This document shows positions 6,665 through 13,804 of a stretch of DNA of 13,960 bases, in pieces. Under the pieces are notes generated by a model, which ran no database searches, had not been told where the DNA came from, and saw nothing but the letters and a program-made list of their open reading frames with translations. Source of the DNA: JBDTGE01 sp050742975 (lineage in GTDB: Bacteria; Actinomycetota; Actinomycetes; Mycobacteriales; Jatrophihabitantaceae); contig JBOGDQ010000336.1 of the NCBI GenBank assembly GCA_050742975.1, forward strand, positions 1 through 13,960, written 5' to 3'. The position numbers were made by a program, and so were the translations under genes. Numbering within the stretch: the stretch's first letter is position 1; every line of letters begins with the position of its first letter.

Positions 6665-7882
6665 GTGCATGAGGACGACGGCACCAGCGCCGGCAGCTGG
6701 CCAGACGAGGTGGAGTTCCTGGACCTCGGCCCGAGCCGTAGGCACCGCGATGTGGCGACGTTCCGACGGCGCTGGCCGAGGAGGCTCCCGCTCGCGCTGG
6801 CCGGGGTCGTTGCCGCCGCCCTGATCGTCGCAGTCATGCATACGAACGGCACGCCGTCGGCATCCTCGACCACGGCGGCCAACTCACCCTCTCCCGAGGC
6901 TGACCCGCCGTCGGTCCGCGGCATCGAGGCGGAAGTACCGGCCGTCGTCGTCTTCGATGTGGGACATCCACTGCTCGGCGGGCAAGCCGGATGGGAACTG
7001 TTCGCCCGCGGGGACGGCGACCTGGTACGGATCGAGCCGGCCCTCGGCCGCGTCTGGCGGACACCGGTACCGACCCTGCAGAGCAGCGGTCCGGTGTCGT
7101 TCGTCGTCGGTGCCGATCAGGCGATAATCCGGCCGCTCGACTACGTGCCGGGCTACGTGATCCAGGACGAACAGCCGGCCCGGCCCGGACCTGACCTGCT
7201 GGGCCAGGGCGGGCCGCTGTTCCCCGGGCCGGACCCGCGTCACTTCTGGGCGCAGTCCGGCGACAACGTGAACGCGGTGATGGTGCTGGTCGACTCGGAC
7301 GGTCGACCCACCGGCGCGCGCATCCCGGTGCCGGCGGACAGTTCCCCGCTGCGCGCTACTGCCGACGGCGCCGGTTATCTGCTGTTCGCCGGCGTCGGAG
7401 GTGTCTACGACGCCCGGCCCGGGCAGCTGCGGCGGATCACCACCGGCGCGCTGGTGGCGGTCGGCCCGGCGGGTTGGCTGACCGTGGAGTGCGACAGCCG
7501 ACATCGGTGTGCAACCGTGGCCGTGAACCGGGCGAACGACCGGCACCACCGGGTAGGTCCCGCTATCGAGACCAACGCCCCGCCCGGCGCGATCTCGCCG
7601 GACGGGTCAACCGCGGCGATTTTCCAGGTCTCCCGGACGGGCACGGCCACGATCGCACTGCTCGATCTCGCCTCCGGCCGGGAACGACCGCTCGAGGTGT
7701 CGATCGACCAGCAGGTCGAGTCCGGGACCACCATCGTGTGGTCGCCCGACAGCCGACTGCTGCTCGTGGCCGACGCGAACGGCCGGCTGAACGTCGTCGA
7801 CGCCCGAACCGCCCGGGTGAGCAGTATCGGGATGCCGCTGCCGAAGCTCAGCCAGCTCGCCGTCCGGAACCTCCCCGGCTGA
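6665..7882 (+). CDS. Membrane-anchored extracellular protein, probable beta-propeller
   Basis: I do not recognise a named family. The 405-residue protein has a short acidic cytoplasmic N-terminus, a basic stretch (residues 31-40, RRRWPRR region), one membrane helix at about 41-59, and an Ala/Ser/Thr/Pro linker to about residue 80. The remaining ~320 residues are outside the membrane and contain strand-turn units such as VVVFDVGHPLLGG, AISPDGSTAAIFQVSRTGT, IALLDLASGRERPL and IVWSPDSRLLLVADANGRL with NVVDARTARV. 'SPDG..AAIF' and 'SPDSRLLLVA' are typical of WD40-like/PD40 propeller blades. The only cysteine pair (ECDSRHRCA) could form a small disulfide loop. The start is GTG at 6665 with no strong ribosome-binding site. 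It lies 142 nt upstream of the membrane kinase gene in the same direction, so a sensor or partner role is possible but unproven. Confidence 0.75.
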   Translation: MHEDDGTSAGSWPDEVEFLDLGPSRRHRDVATFRRRWPRRLPLALAGVVAAALIVAVMHTNGTPSASSTTAANSPSPEADPPSVRGIEAEVPAVVVFDVGHPLLGGQAGWELFARGDGDLVRIEPALGRVWRTPVPTLQSSGPVSFVVGADQAIIRPLDYVPGYVIQDEQPARPGPDLLGQGGPLFPGPDPRHFWAQSGDNVNAVMVLVDSDGRPTGARIPVPADSSPLRATADGAGYLLFAGVGGVYDARPGQLRRITTGALVAVGPAGWLTVECDSRHRCATVAVNRANDRHHRVGPAIETNAPPGAISPDGSTAAIFQVSRTGTATIALLDLASGRERPLEVSIDQQVESGTTIVWSPDSRLLLVADANGRLNVVDARTARVSSIGMPLPKLSQLAVRNLPG

Positions 7883-8024
7883 CGCCAGGCCGCACGCATG
7901 GCCGCGCATCGCGCTAATACCGCTCAGAGGCTCGCCGATCTTCTCGTTGTCAAACGCTGCCCTGATCTTGGTCGGTTCGTGTCGTAGTTCGGATAAGGTA
8001 CAAACCCGGGCCCGGGAGGTCGAT

Positions 8025-9653
8025 GTGGTGGAACGCGCGCGCTCCGACGCGCTCGCAGCCAACCCGTTCGACGGCTTCAACGACGTCACCGCTCTGCACA
8101 CCGGCCTGCATTCAGGCGTGTTCCGGGCGACGGAGGAGATGACCGGCCGGCCGGTAGCGCTCAAGGTGCTCACCGTCGACGGCGTCACGCCGCGCGCGCT
8201 GGACGCGTTCACGCGCGAATCGGCCATCCTCGCCGCGCTCGGCTCGCACCCGAACATCGTCACCCTGTTCCGGTCCTTCATCCTGCCGGACCGGCGTCCG
8301 GTGCTGGTGCTCGAACTGTGCCGCGGGTCGATCGACGAGCGGCTGCGCGCGGGGACGCCGCTCGCCCCGCAGGAGGCCGTGTCCACGACGATCAAGCTCG
8401 CCGGCGCGCTCGAGACGGCGCACCGCAGCGGCGTGCTGCACCGCGACGTGCGGCCGGCGAACGTCCTCGTCACGGACTTCGGCGAGCCTGCCCTGTCGGA
8501 CTTCGGGGTGGCGCGACTGCGCTCGTCCATCCCCGCGCCGGCCGAACTGTTCGACTTCCCGAGCGTGCATGTCGCGCCGGAGTTGATGCTCGGTCAGGAG
8601 GCGAGCGAGGCCACCGATGTCTACGGCCTGGCCTCGACCCTGTACGAGATGCTGGCCGGGCAGCCCGCGCTCGCCGCATACGCAGGTGAGTCACCGGCGG
8701 CGACCATCCTGCGGATCCTGCGCGACCCGCCGCACCCGATCTTCGGCGACGACCTCCCGCTGGAACTGTCCGACCTGGTGCTGTGGGGGCTGGAGAAGGA
8801 GCCGGCCGTGCGGCCGCCCAGCGTGGCGTGGTTCGCGGAGGAGCTCGGCCGGATCGAGTCCGGCAACGGCTGGACCCGTACCCGCAACCTGGTGCGCGAT
8901 GCGAGCGAGCAGGTCGAGGCGCCGAAGGGGCGCTCGGGCTACGCCCGTCCCTCGCTCGCCCACCCGCTCGCTGGTGCCGGGACGGCCCTCGCCCGGCGGC
9001 TGGCGGCACGCGCGGAAGTCGAGGCACCGCCCGAGACCGCTGCACAGGCAACGCCGGAAAGCACCGGCGCCGCTGCCGATGACGCCGCCGTGCCACCCAC
9101 CCTGGTTCCGGACGAGCCGATCCTTCTGTCGCCGCCACCTCCCCCGCTCTGGACAGCGCCGCAGCCGGACTCGCTGGTCGCTGCCGAGCCGCCGCTTGCC
9201 GCGGTGCGGCGCCGGGCCGTGCTGCGCGCGCCTGTCCTCTCGGCGCTGGGCACCCTGCTGGCGATCGCCGGTCCGCTGTGGGTGGCCGCGGCGGCCGTGC
9301 TCGCGATCACCCGTCCGTCGACTGCTGCGGTGCTCGCGACGGTGGCAGGCACCGCCGTGCTCACGCTGCTCGCGTCGTGGTTCGCCCGGCCGACCCTGCT
9401 CATCGAGCGCTGTCACATGGTTCACCGCGACGGGCTGGCCCGGGTGCTGATCCCGTGGGCCGCAATCGTCGACCTGCACTCGGCGTACGAGCCGTCCCGC
9501 CGGCCCGGTGCGCCGCACGGACTGGTTGTCGTCGTCGGCACGCACGCGACCATGCCGCTGGCGGCCACGCGTCGTTCGGCCTGGAAGCTGGGCGAGCTGA
9601 TCACCTTGCTGGAAGAGTTCCGCGCGGCCGATTCCACCCACCAACACGGCTGA
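8025..9653 (+). CDS. Divergent membrane Ser/Thr protein kinase with C-terminal PH-like domain
   Basis: This 542-residue protein has a Hanks-type kinase domain at about 14-278: VALK Lys47, alpha-C Glu65, catalytic loop HRDVRPAN (139-146), DFG at 159-161 and APE at 184-186. The residue after HRDx is Arg143 instead of the usual Lys. The glycine loop reads HTGLHSG, missing two of three glycines, and the activation segment lacks the TGT motif usual in PknB relatives. A Pro/Ala-rich linker (300-395) leads to two membrane helices (about 403-427 and 433-453). A C-terminal ~80-residue module (LLIERCHMVHRDGLARVL, IPWAAIVDL) resembles bacterial PH-like domains. With two helices, both kinase and PH-like parts would be cytoplasmic. 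GTG at 8025 or 8028 follows GGGAGG (8014-8019); an in-frame TTG far upstream (7947) is less likely. Activity is plausible but not assured. Confidence 0.85.
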   Translation: MVERARSDALAANPFDGFNDVTALHTGLHSGVFRATEEMTGRPVALKVLTVDGVTPRALDAFTRESAILAALGSHPNIVTLFRSFILPDRRPVLVLELCRGSIDERLRAGTPLAPQEAVSTTIKLAGALETAHRSGVLHRDVRPANVLVTDFGEPALSDFGVARLRSSIPAPAELFDFPSVHVAPELMLGQEASEATDVYGLASTLYEMLAGQPALAAYAGESPAATILRILRDPPHPIFGDDLPLELSDLVLWGLEKEPAVRPPSVAWFAEELGRIESGNGWTRTRNLVRDASEQVEAPKGRSGYARPSLAHPLAGAGTALARRLAARAEVEAPPETAAQATPESTGAAADDAAVPPTLVPDEPILLSPPPPPLWTAPQPDSLVAAEPPLAAVRRRAVLRAPVLSALGTLLAIAGPLWVAAAAVLAITRPSTAAVLATVAGTAVLTLLASWFARPTLLIERCHMVHRDGLARVLIPWAAIVDLHSAYEPSRRPGAPHGLVVVVGTHATMPLAATRRSAWKLGELITLLEEFRAADSTHQHG

Positions 9654-9706
9654 TACGAACGCGTTCTAGCTATGACCAGAGCTGAACCGCACTGCCGGTG
9701 ACGACA

Positions 9707-9745
9707 GGACGGGGCCTGATCCGCTGAGCGGATCAGGCCCCGTCC
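9707..9745. terminator. Bidirectional hairpin terminator
   Basis: An 18-bp perfect stem (9707-9724 with 9728-9745) closes a 3-base TGA loop. It sits between the kinase stop at 9653 (plus) and the HesB-like stop at 9758 (minus), so it can serve both converging genes. There is no long U tract on either strand, which is common for terminators in high-GC actinobacteria. Confidence 0.9.
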
Positions 9746-9757
9746 GGGACACGTGGG

Positions 9758-10039
9758 TCAGGCAGTTGCCGCCACGGTGAAGCGCAGCTGGCCGTCGGTG
9801 TCCTTGGCCGCGTCGAGTGCCTTGTCGTCGAGCATCACGGCGGCCTGGGATTCGAGGAAGACGCGGGCGCCGTCCTCGTCCAGGACCTTGTCGTCCTCCG
9901 CCGGGGCGGTCGCCAGGGTCAGGGTCAGGCCACCGGCAGCCGGGTCGTTCGCGATTCGCAGGCCGCAGCCGTCCGGTACCTGGGGGTCCGCGATGATGTT
10001 GCGGATCTCGCTGCTTGCGGTCTCGGTCAGGGTGAGCAC
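9758..10039 (-). CDS. HesB/IscA-like protein lacking the C-terminal cysteine motif
   Basis: This 93-residue protein matches the fold of A-type Fe-S carriers: MLTLTETASSEIRNIIA at the N-terminus, GCGLRIA (about 24-30), then LTLATAPAEDDKVLDEDG and VFLESQAAVMLDDKALD. A-type carriers such as IscA and ErpA bind iron or clusters with one central Cys and a C-terminal CxC; only Cys25 is present here, and the last ~15 residues (DTDGQLRFTVAATA) replace the Cys-Gly-Cys region. A normal carrier role is therefore doubtful; similar shortened HesB-like proteins occur in actinobacteria. The start is GTG at 10039 with AAGGAG 7 nt upstream. The gene stands alone, transcribed toward the shared terminator, with no suf or isc genes near. 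Confidence 0.85.
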   Translation of the reverse strand: MLTLTETASSEIRNIIADPQVPDGCGLRIANDPAAGGLTLTLATAPAEDDKVLDEDGARVFLESQAAVMLDDKALDAAKDTDGQLRFTVAATA

Positions 10040-10210
10040 GGTCAGACTCCTTGATCATCTCGGTGTGTCTCGTCGGATTTCTCGGACGCCGTCTGTTCGC
10101 TGACGCCGCGGTGGGCGGTCCACGCCACCTGTCGTACGTACTCCACGTTTCACGCCTATGCCGCAAAGGTCAAATATCGGCGTGTCGTGTCGGCGTGGCA
10201 CGCTTGGTGC

Positions 10211-10492
10211 ATGTGCCGAAACATCCGGGTCCTGCACAACTTCGAGCCCGCAGCCACCGATGACGAGGTCCAGTCCGCCGCCCTGCAGTACGTGCGCAAG
10301 GTGAGCGGGGTGACGAAGCCGTCCGCCGCGAACCACGCCGCGTTCGATGCCGCAGTACACGAAGTCGCCCACGCTACCCGTCACCTGCTCGATGCGCTGG
10401 TGACCTCAGCGCCGCCCAAGGACCGCGCGATCGAGGCCGCCAAGGCGCGGGCACGCAGCGCGGAACGGTACGGGTCGGCCGCGACCGGCTGA
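10211..10492 (+). CDS. DUF2277 family protein
   Basis: This 93-residue soluble protein starts with ATG at 10211 (MCRNIRVLHNFEPAATDDEV), the invariant-looking opening of the DUF2277 family. The conserved segments AALQYVRKVSGVTKPSAAN, VHEVAHATRHLLDALVT and PPKDRAIEAAKARARSAER follow in the usual order and at family length. Function is unknown. The protein appears all-helical after the first 15 residues, and Cys2 next to the N-terminus is characteristic. No Shine-Dalgarno sequence precedes the ATG. It is divergent from the HesB-like gene (171-bp intergenic region) and ends 11 nt before the convergent rRNA methyltransferase stop. Confidence 0.92.
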   Translation: MCRNIRVLHNFEPAATDDEVQSAALQYVRKVSGVTKPSAANHAAFDAAVHEVAHATRHLLDALVTSAPPKDRAIEAAKARARSAERYGSAATG

Positions 10493-10503
10493 CGCACCGC
10501 GAC

Positions 10504-11346
10504 TCATCGCGGTGGCCGGAGCTCGCTCACCACTACCGAGACCGTGACCCTGAACGGCTCGGGCAGGGCATCGACCCGTGCCGTCAAGACCGCACGATCG
10601 ACGTGGTGGGCGTTCGGGCCCATCAGCACTGCGTCCAGCAGTGCGGCCCGGTCCAGCTCCACCACCCACTCGACGGCGCGCTCCGATGCGGTCGGCCATT
10701 GCGCGAACTGCACGGCGATGCGGTCCCGCTTTCGCGGGTCGACCGTCAGCAGGTCCAGCCGCTGCACCGGTTCGGCGAGGTGCCGTCCGGTCGGTGTCAC
10801 CAGGATCAGCCGGCCGGTGGGCGCAAGTACCCGGCGGATCTCGGTCGGGTTCCTCGGACCGAACACACTGAGGACCGAGGTGGCAGCGCCGTCGCGAACG
10901 GGCAACTGCTGCCACGCGTCGGCCGCCACCGCTGCGAGACGATCATGAGCACGGGAAGCGCGGCGTGATGCCGGTGCGGACAGGTCGACCGTGAGTCCGA
11001 CGAGTCCGGGGCGGTGGTCGAGTAGGTGGGCGAGGTAGTAGCCGGTACCGCCGGCCAGATCCAGGCACAGTCCGACCGCATCCGCCGCTGTCGCATCGGT
11101 GATCGCGTCTGCGATGGGCAGGTAGTGGCCGACGCCGAGGAACCGCGCGCGGGCGGCGACCATCGCGGCACCGTCGCCCGTGTTCGCGCGGGGGCCACCG
11201 TCGAACAACGACACGTAACCTTGGCGCGCGATGTCGAAGGAGTGTCCGGCGGTGCAGATCAGCGCCGATTGCGACATCGTCAGCGCGCACCGGCAGATCG
11301 GGCAGGCGAGCCGGTCGACAACGAGTCCCAGCCCACCACCTGTCAT
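10504..11346 (-). CDS. rlmA: RlmA-type 23S rRNA (guanine-N1) methyltransferase
   Basis: This 280-residue protein begins with a zinc-binding module (LACPICRCALT, then LICTAGHSFD: Cys15, Cys18, Cys31, His35) followed by QGYVSLFDG. That order is the hallmark of the RlmA(I)/RlmA(II) enzymes, which methylate N1 of a guanine in hairpin 35 of 23S rRNA (G745 in E. coli, G748 in Gram-positives, where the TlrB member gives tylosin resistance). The SAM site is CLDLAGGTGYY (94-104), and RRVLAPTGRLILVTPTGRHL is the Rossmann beta5 region. Other motifs include ANTGDGAAMVAARARFL (about 54-70). ATG at 11346 gives a normal family length. By lineage it would be expected to be the RlmA(II)/TlrB type, but the sequence alone does not let me separate the two. 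It is divergent from the pentapeptide-repeat gene. Confidence 0.85.
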   Translation of the reverse strand: MTGGGLGLVVDRLACPICRCALTMSQSALICTAGHSFDIARQGYVSLFDGGPRANTGDGAAMVAARARFLGVGHYLPIADAITDATAADAVGLCLDLAGGTGYYLAHLLDHRPGLVGLTVDLSAPASRRASRAHDRLAAVAADAWQQLPVRDGAATSVLSVFGPRNPTEIRRVLAPTGRLILVTPTGRHLAEPVQRLDLLTVDPRKRDRIAVQFAQWPTASERAVEWVVELDRAALLDAVLMGPNAHHVDRAVLTARVDALPEPFRVTVSVVVSELRPPR

Positions 11347-11435
11347 CGCGCATTCAGCTCCGTCCGTCGTGCCCGCGCGCTAGTTGCGCACTGCTCGCAC
11401 ACTATTGGCTGCGCGGCTGGCTACGCTCACCGATC

Positions 11436-12065
11436 ATGTTGACGGCGGACTGCGGGAACTGCTTCGGCGCAGGGCAGCAGGTCTCGCAGCTCACCTTCGG
11501 CGGCCACGACTGGCGATCGGCGCCGCACACGGCCGTGCAGATGTTCGCGGTGTTCCCGATCATGCGGGCGCTGCACGAGTTGCTGTACTACCTGCAGGGC
11601 GCGCTGGACCTCGTGCCCGAGGGTGCAGTGCATGACGCGCTCGCCACGGTGTCGGCGGACGTAGAGCGGCAGACCCGCACCGCTCCGGAGGCCCTGCTGG
11701 CGATCGACGTCGCCATCTCCCGCGACGACGTGAATCCCTTGCTACTTCAGGCGAGTGAGTTCGTGCGCGCCGGCCGTCCAGCTCATACGGTCGATCATCG
11801 TGGCGTCGACCTGATCGGTGCCGACCTGCGCGGCACCGACCTACGGTGGGCCGACGTCACCGGTGCCGACCTCCGCGCGGCGGACCTGCGCGGTGCCGAC
11901 CTGCGCGATGCGTTGTTCCTGGCGCAGTCGCAGCTCGATGCCGCGAAGGGCGACGCGGACACGATGCTCTCCGACGGCCTTGCTCGGCCGTCGCACTGGT
12001 CGCGCAGTCGGTTCAGAACGGCGGCGGTTCGTCGTCGAGCGGCTGCGGATCGGATTCGGGCGTAG
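11436..12065 (+). CDS. Pentapeptide-repeat protein with apparent internal deletion
   Basis: This 209-residue protein has a tandem pentapeptide stretch at about 122-161 (GVDLIGADLRGTDLRWADV, then GADLRAADLRGADL), which folds as a right-handed beta helix. Before it lies a helical region (TAVQMFAVFPIMRALHELLYY) and the opening MLTADCGNCFGAGQQVSQL. As I remember the actinobacterial family, members start with a DCG-x-CFG-LCC motif, then about 40-60 residues with more cysteines, and only then 'DCFGAGQ-VSQ-TFGG'. Here the two CFG motifs appear fused, as if an in-frame deletion removed the segment between them. LARPSHW marks the usual family end; the following ~20 Arg-rich residues read across the 3' end of the converging HNH gene. 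Start is ATG 11436; TACGCT at 11422-11427 could be a -10 for a nearly leaderless mRNA. Function unknown. Confidence 0.8.
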   Translation: MLTADCGNCFGAGQQVSQLTFGGHDWRSAPHTAVQMFAVFPIMRALHELLYYLQGALDLVPEGAVHDALATVSADVERQTRTAPEALLAIDVAISRDDVNPLLLQASEFVRAGRPAHTVDHRGVDLIGADLRGTDLRWADVTGADLRAADLRGADLRDALFLAQSQLDAAKGDADTMLSDGLARPSHWSRSRFRTAAVRRRAAADRIRA

Positions 12066-12570
12066 GCAGTTCGGGTGGTCGGTATCTGTAGGTGTGTCCG
12101 GTTGGTGAGCGCCAGTCGTAGCTGCCGTCGCGCTGTTTGGTGACGTCCCAGCGGGAGTGGTGTTTCAGGTCGTGGTGGCGTCTGCAGAGTGGTTGCAGGT
12201 TGTGCACGCTGGTGGCGCCGGCGGGCCAGGGTTCACGGTGGTCGAGTTCGCAGTGGGTGGCGGCGCGGCGGCAGCCTGGGTGTACGCAGTGCGGGTCGCG
12301 CAGGAGCACGTGCCGGGTGATCCGGGCGGTCGGCTGGTAGCCGGCGGTCGATGTCGATGTCGGTGTCGGTGTCGGTGAGGCTGCTGTGGCGCGGGTGTCG
12401 TCCGGGCAAGGCTGGTCGAGTAGCCGGCCGGCCGCATCGACGCGCCAGGTGTGCACGGTGGCGGTGGGGTCGGTGGCGATGCGCCGGCCCATCACGGCGG
12501 GGACCGGGCCGTACCGGTCGAGTTCGGCGGGCTGCTCGTCCAGCTGGGCTGCCCCGCGAATTTCGGACAT
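12013..12570 (-). pseudogene. HNH endonuclease (DUF222/13E12-type), C-terminal fragment cut by IS3 element
   Basis: This 185-codon open frame corresponds to the C-terminal part of a DUF222/HNH protein, a family of repeated, selfish-like genes in actinobacteria usually over 400 residues. LDEQPAELDRYGPVPAVMGRRI-type sequence (from residue 10) is the end of the DUF222 region. The HNH domain spans about 78-145 with CVHPGC, HCELDHREPW, HNLQPLCRRHH and LKHH; the zinc Cys residues, the Asp-His pair, the Asn and the final His-His are all intact. The N-terminal ~250 residues are absent because the IS element ends at 12560. The ATG at 12570 and the first codons (MSE, plus part of I) come from the IS terminal repeat, not from the gene. 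The 3' end overlaps the pentapeptide-repeat gene by 53 nt. A nuclease domain alone might still be made, but loss of function is more likely. Confidence 0.85.
12348..12377. repeat. Tandem hexanucleotide repeat, five TCGRTG units
   Basis: Five consecutive 6-bp units (TCGATG twice, then TCGGTG three times) lie within the HNH fragment. Read on the minus strand they encode the Pro/Ser-Thr linker PTPTPTSTST between the DUF222 end and the HNH domain. Unit gain or loss keeps frame, so this linker can vary in length without harm. Confidence 0.85.
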
Positions 12571-12571
12571 G
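12560..12571. repeat. IS3 terminal inverted repeat, left
   Basis: ATTTCGGACATG matches 11 of 12 bases of the reverse complement of the repeat at the other end. On the minus strand it supplies CATGTCC, so the ATG at 12570 that opens the HNH fragment lies inside it. Confidence 0.8.
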
Positions 12572-12588
12572 TAATTTGGTGGGTGTTT

Positions 12589-13479
12589 CTACGCTGCCGA
12601 CTGCAGCGACTGGTTGTTGGTGTAGTCGTTGTAGGCTTCCAGTGGTGTGCGATAGCCGAGTGCCGAGTGAAGCCTGCGACGATTATAACGGAACTCGATG
12701 TAGCGGGCAATATCACGTTGTGCGTGTTCGAGTGTCGGGTACTGGGTGCGATTTACCCGTTCCACCTTCACCGCCGCGTTGAAAGATTCGGCGAGCGCAT
12801 TGTCATAACAGATGCCGGTTCTGCCGACCGAGCGGCGCAGGTCGAGTTTCGTGGCGTGTTTGGCGAACTGATCGGACATATATTGGGTTCCGCGATCGGA
12901 ATGGAATATGCATTTGGCAGCCAAATCGTAGTTGCGGGCAGCCATGTCCAACGCCTGGCAGACCAGATCGGCACGCATGTGGTCGGCGATCGCCCAGCCG
13001 ATGCAGGCCTTGGTGTGACAGTCGATCACCGTGGCCAAATACGCCCAGCCCCGCCAGGTTGGAATGTAGGTGATATCTCCGACCAGCTTGGTCCCCGGCG
13101 CGCCGGCGCTGAAGTCCCGGGCCACCAGATCCGGCACCGCGGCGGCGTCACCGGCGATGGTCGTGATCGGCCGGAACGGCTTGGGCTGGCACGGATACAG
13201 CTCCAGGTCGCGCATCACGTCACGGACCAGCTCCGGGCCGCACACGACCTGGCCGCGAGCCAGTTCGGCATGCACCCGCCGGTAGCCGTAGGTGCCGTCG
13301 GAGTCGGCGAAGATTCTCGCGACCAGGACCTCCAATTCGCGTCGGCGGGCCGAGCTCGCCGAAACTGGGCGCGAGCACCAGTGGTAGAACCCGGACCGGG
13401 ACACGCCCGCCCATAGGCACATCAACACGATCGGATAGAACGCCTTCTGCGCATCGATGAACTCGTACTTGCTCATCAC
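12589..13479 (-). CDS. IS3-family transposase OrfB, integrase catalytic domain
   Basis: This 296-residue protein carries the HTH_21 region at the N-terminus (AGVSRSGFYHWCSRPVS, then DGTYGYRRVHAEL) and the rve integrase core. The catalytic triad is Asp135 (VGDITYIPTWRGW), Asp195 (FHSDRGTQYMSD) and Glu231 (DNALAESFNA), with the D35E spacing typical of IS3. The C-terminal signature IEFRYNRRRLHSALGYRTP is intact. In most IS3 elements OrfB is made as an OrfAB fusion by -1 frameshifting. Here OrfB is in the -1 frame of OrfA and also has its own GTG (13479) or ATG (13476) at the OrfA stop, so both separate translation and fusion are possible. No truncation or internal stop is seen. Confidence 0.95.
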   Translation of the reverse strand: MMSKYEFIDAQKAFYPIVLMCLWAGVSRSGFYHWCSRPVSASSARRRELEVLVARIFADSDGTYGYRRVHAELARGQVVCGPELVRDVMRDLELYPCQPKPFRPITTIAGDAAAVPDLVARDFSAGAPGTKLVGDITYIPTWRGWAYLATVIDCHTKACIGWAIADHMRADLVCQALDMAARNYDLAAKCIFHSDRGTQYMSDQFAKHATKLDLRRSVGRTGICYDNALAESFNAAVKVERVNRTQYPTLEHAQRDIARYIEFRYNRRRLHSALGYRTPLEAYNDYTNNQSLQSAA

Positions 13480-13766
13480 CGATACTCCCCGGCGAAGAAG
13501 GCCGCCGCTTTTCCCAGGAACTCGCTTTTCATCCGCAGTTCCCGAACTTCGCGTTCCAACTCACGTAACCGGGCGCGCTCCGGCAGCGTCAGCGACGGTT
13601 CGTCATCGACATGCTCGGACCGATACTTAGCGACCCAGTTCCCTAACGTCCCCTCATTCACCCCGATCTCGCGAGCAACCTCAGCGGTCGAACGCGAGGA
13701 CTCGATCACCACTTTAACCGCTTCTTCTTTGAACTCAGGTGAATACTTCATACGCCGTTCTGGCAT
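13476..13766 (-). CDS. IS3-family transposase OrfA, helix-turn-helix protein
   Basis: This 96-residue protein binds the element's ends. The HTH_Tnp_1 domain is clear: RRMKYSPEFKEEAVKVVIES, then TAEVAREIGVNEGTLGNWVAKYR. A leucine-zipper-like coiled coil follows (ERARLRELEREVRELRMKSEFL) and probably mediates oligomerisation. ATG at 13766 has GGAGG about 8 nt upstream. The stop TGA at 13476-13478 overlaps the OrfB start. Length and content are normal for the family. Confidence 0.95.
   Translation of the reverse strand: MPERRMKYSPEFKEEAVKVVIESSRSTAEVAREIGVNEGTLGNWVAKYRSEHVDDEPSLTLPERARLRELEREVRELRMKSEFLGKAAAFFAGEYR
13509..13515 (-). other. Candidate -1 programmed frameshift site of the IS3 element
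   Basis: Read on the minus strand in the OrfA frame, codons CTG GGA AAA contain the heptamer G-GGA-AAA, of the form X-XXY-YYZ. A one-base backward slip there enters the OrfB frame, which is open from this point to the OrfB start, giving a continuous OrfAB protein. This agrees with the known IS3 expression mode, although A-AAA-AAG is the more usual site. No stimulatory hairpin was established. Confidence 0.6.
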
Positions 13767-13804
13767 TACCGAACCTCCATTCCGGATCGGACCCTATAAG
13801 GGCC

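Noticed and set aside
7947..8024. TTG start at 7947 extending the kinase N-terminus by 26 residues
   Set aside because: No ribosome-binding site at 7947, and GGGAGG at 8014-8019 precedes in-frame GTG codons at 8025 and 8028.
12137..12782. Plus-strand open frames opposite the HNH fragment and across the IS left end
   Set aside because: They cross the IS boundary and translate to Trp/Arg/Cys-rich noise, whereas the minus strand holds intact HNH and integrase motifs.
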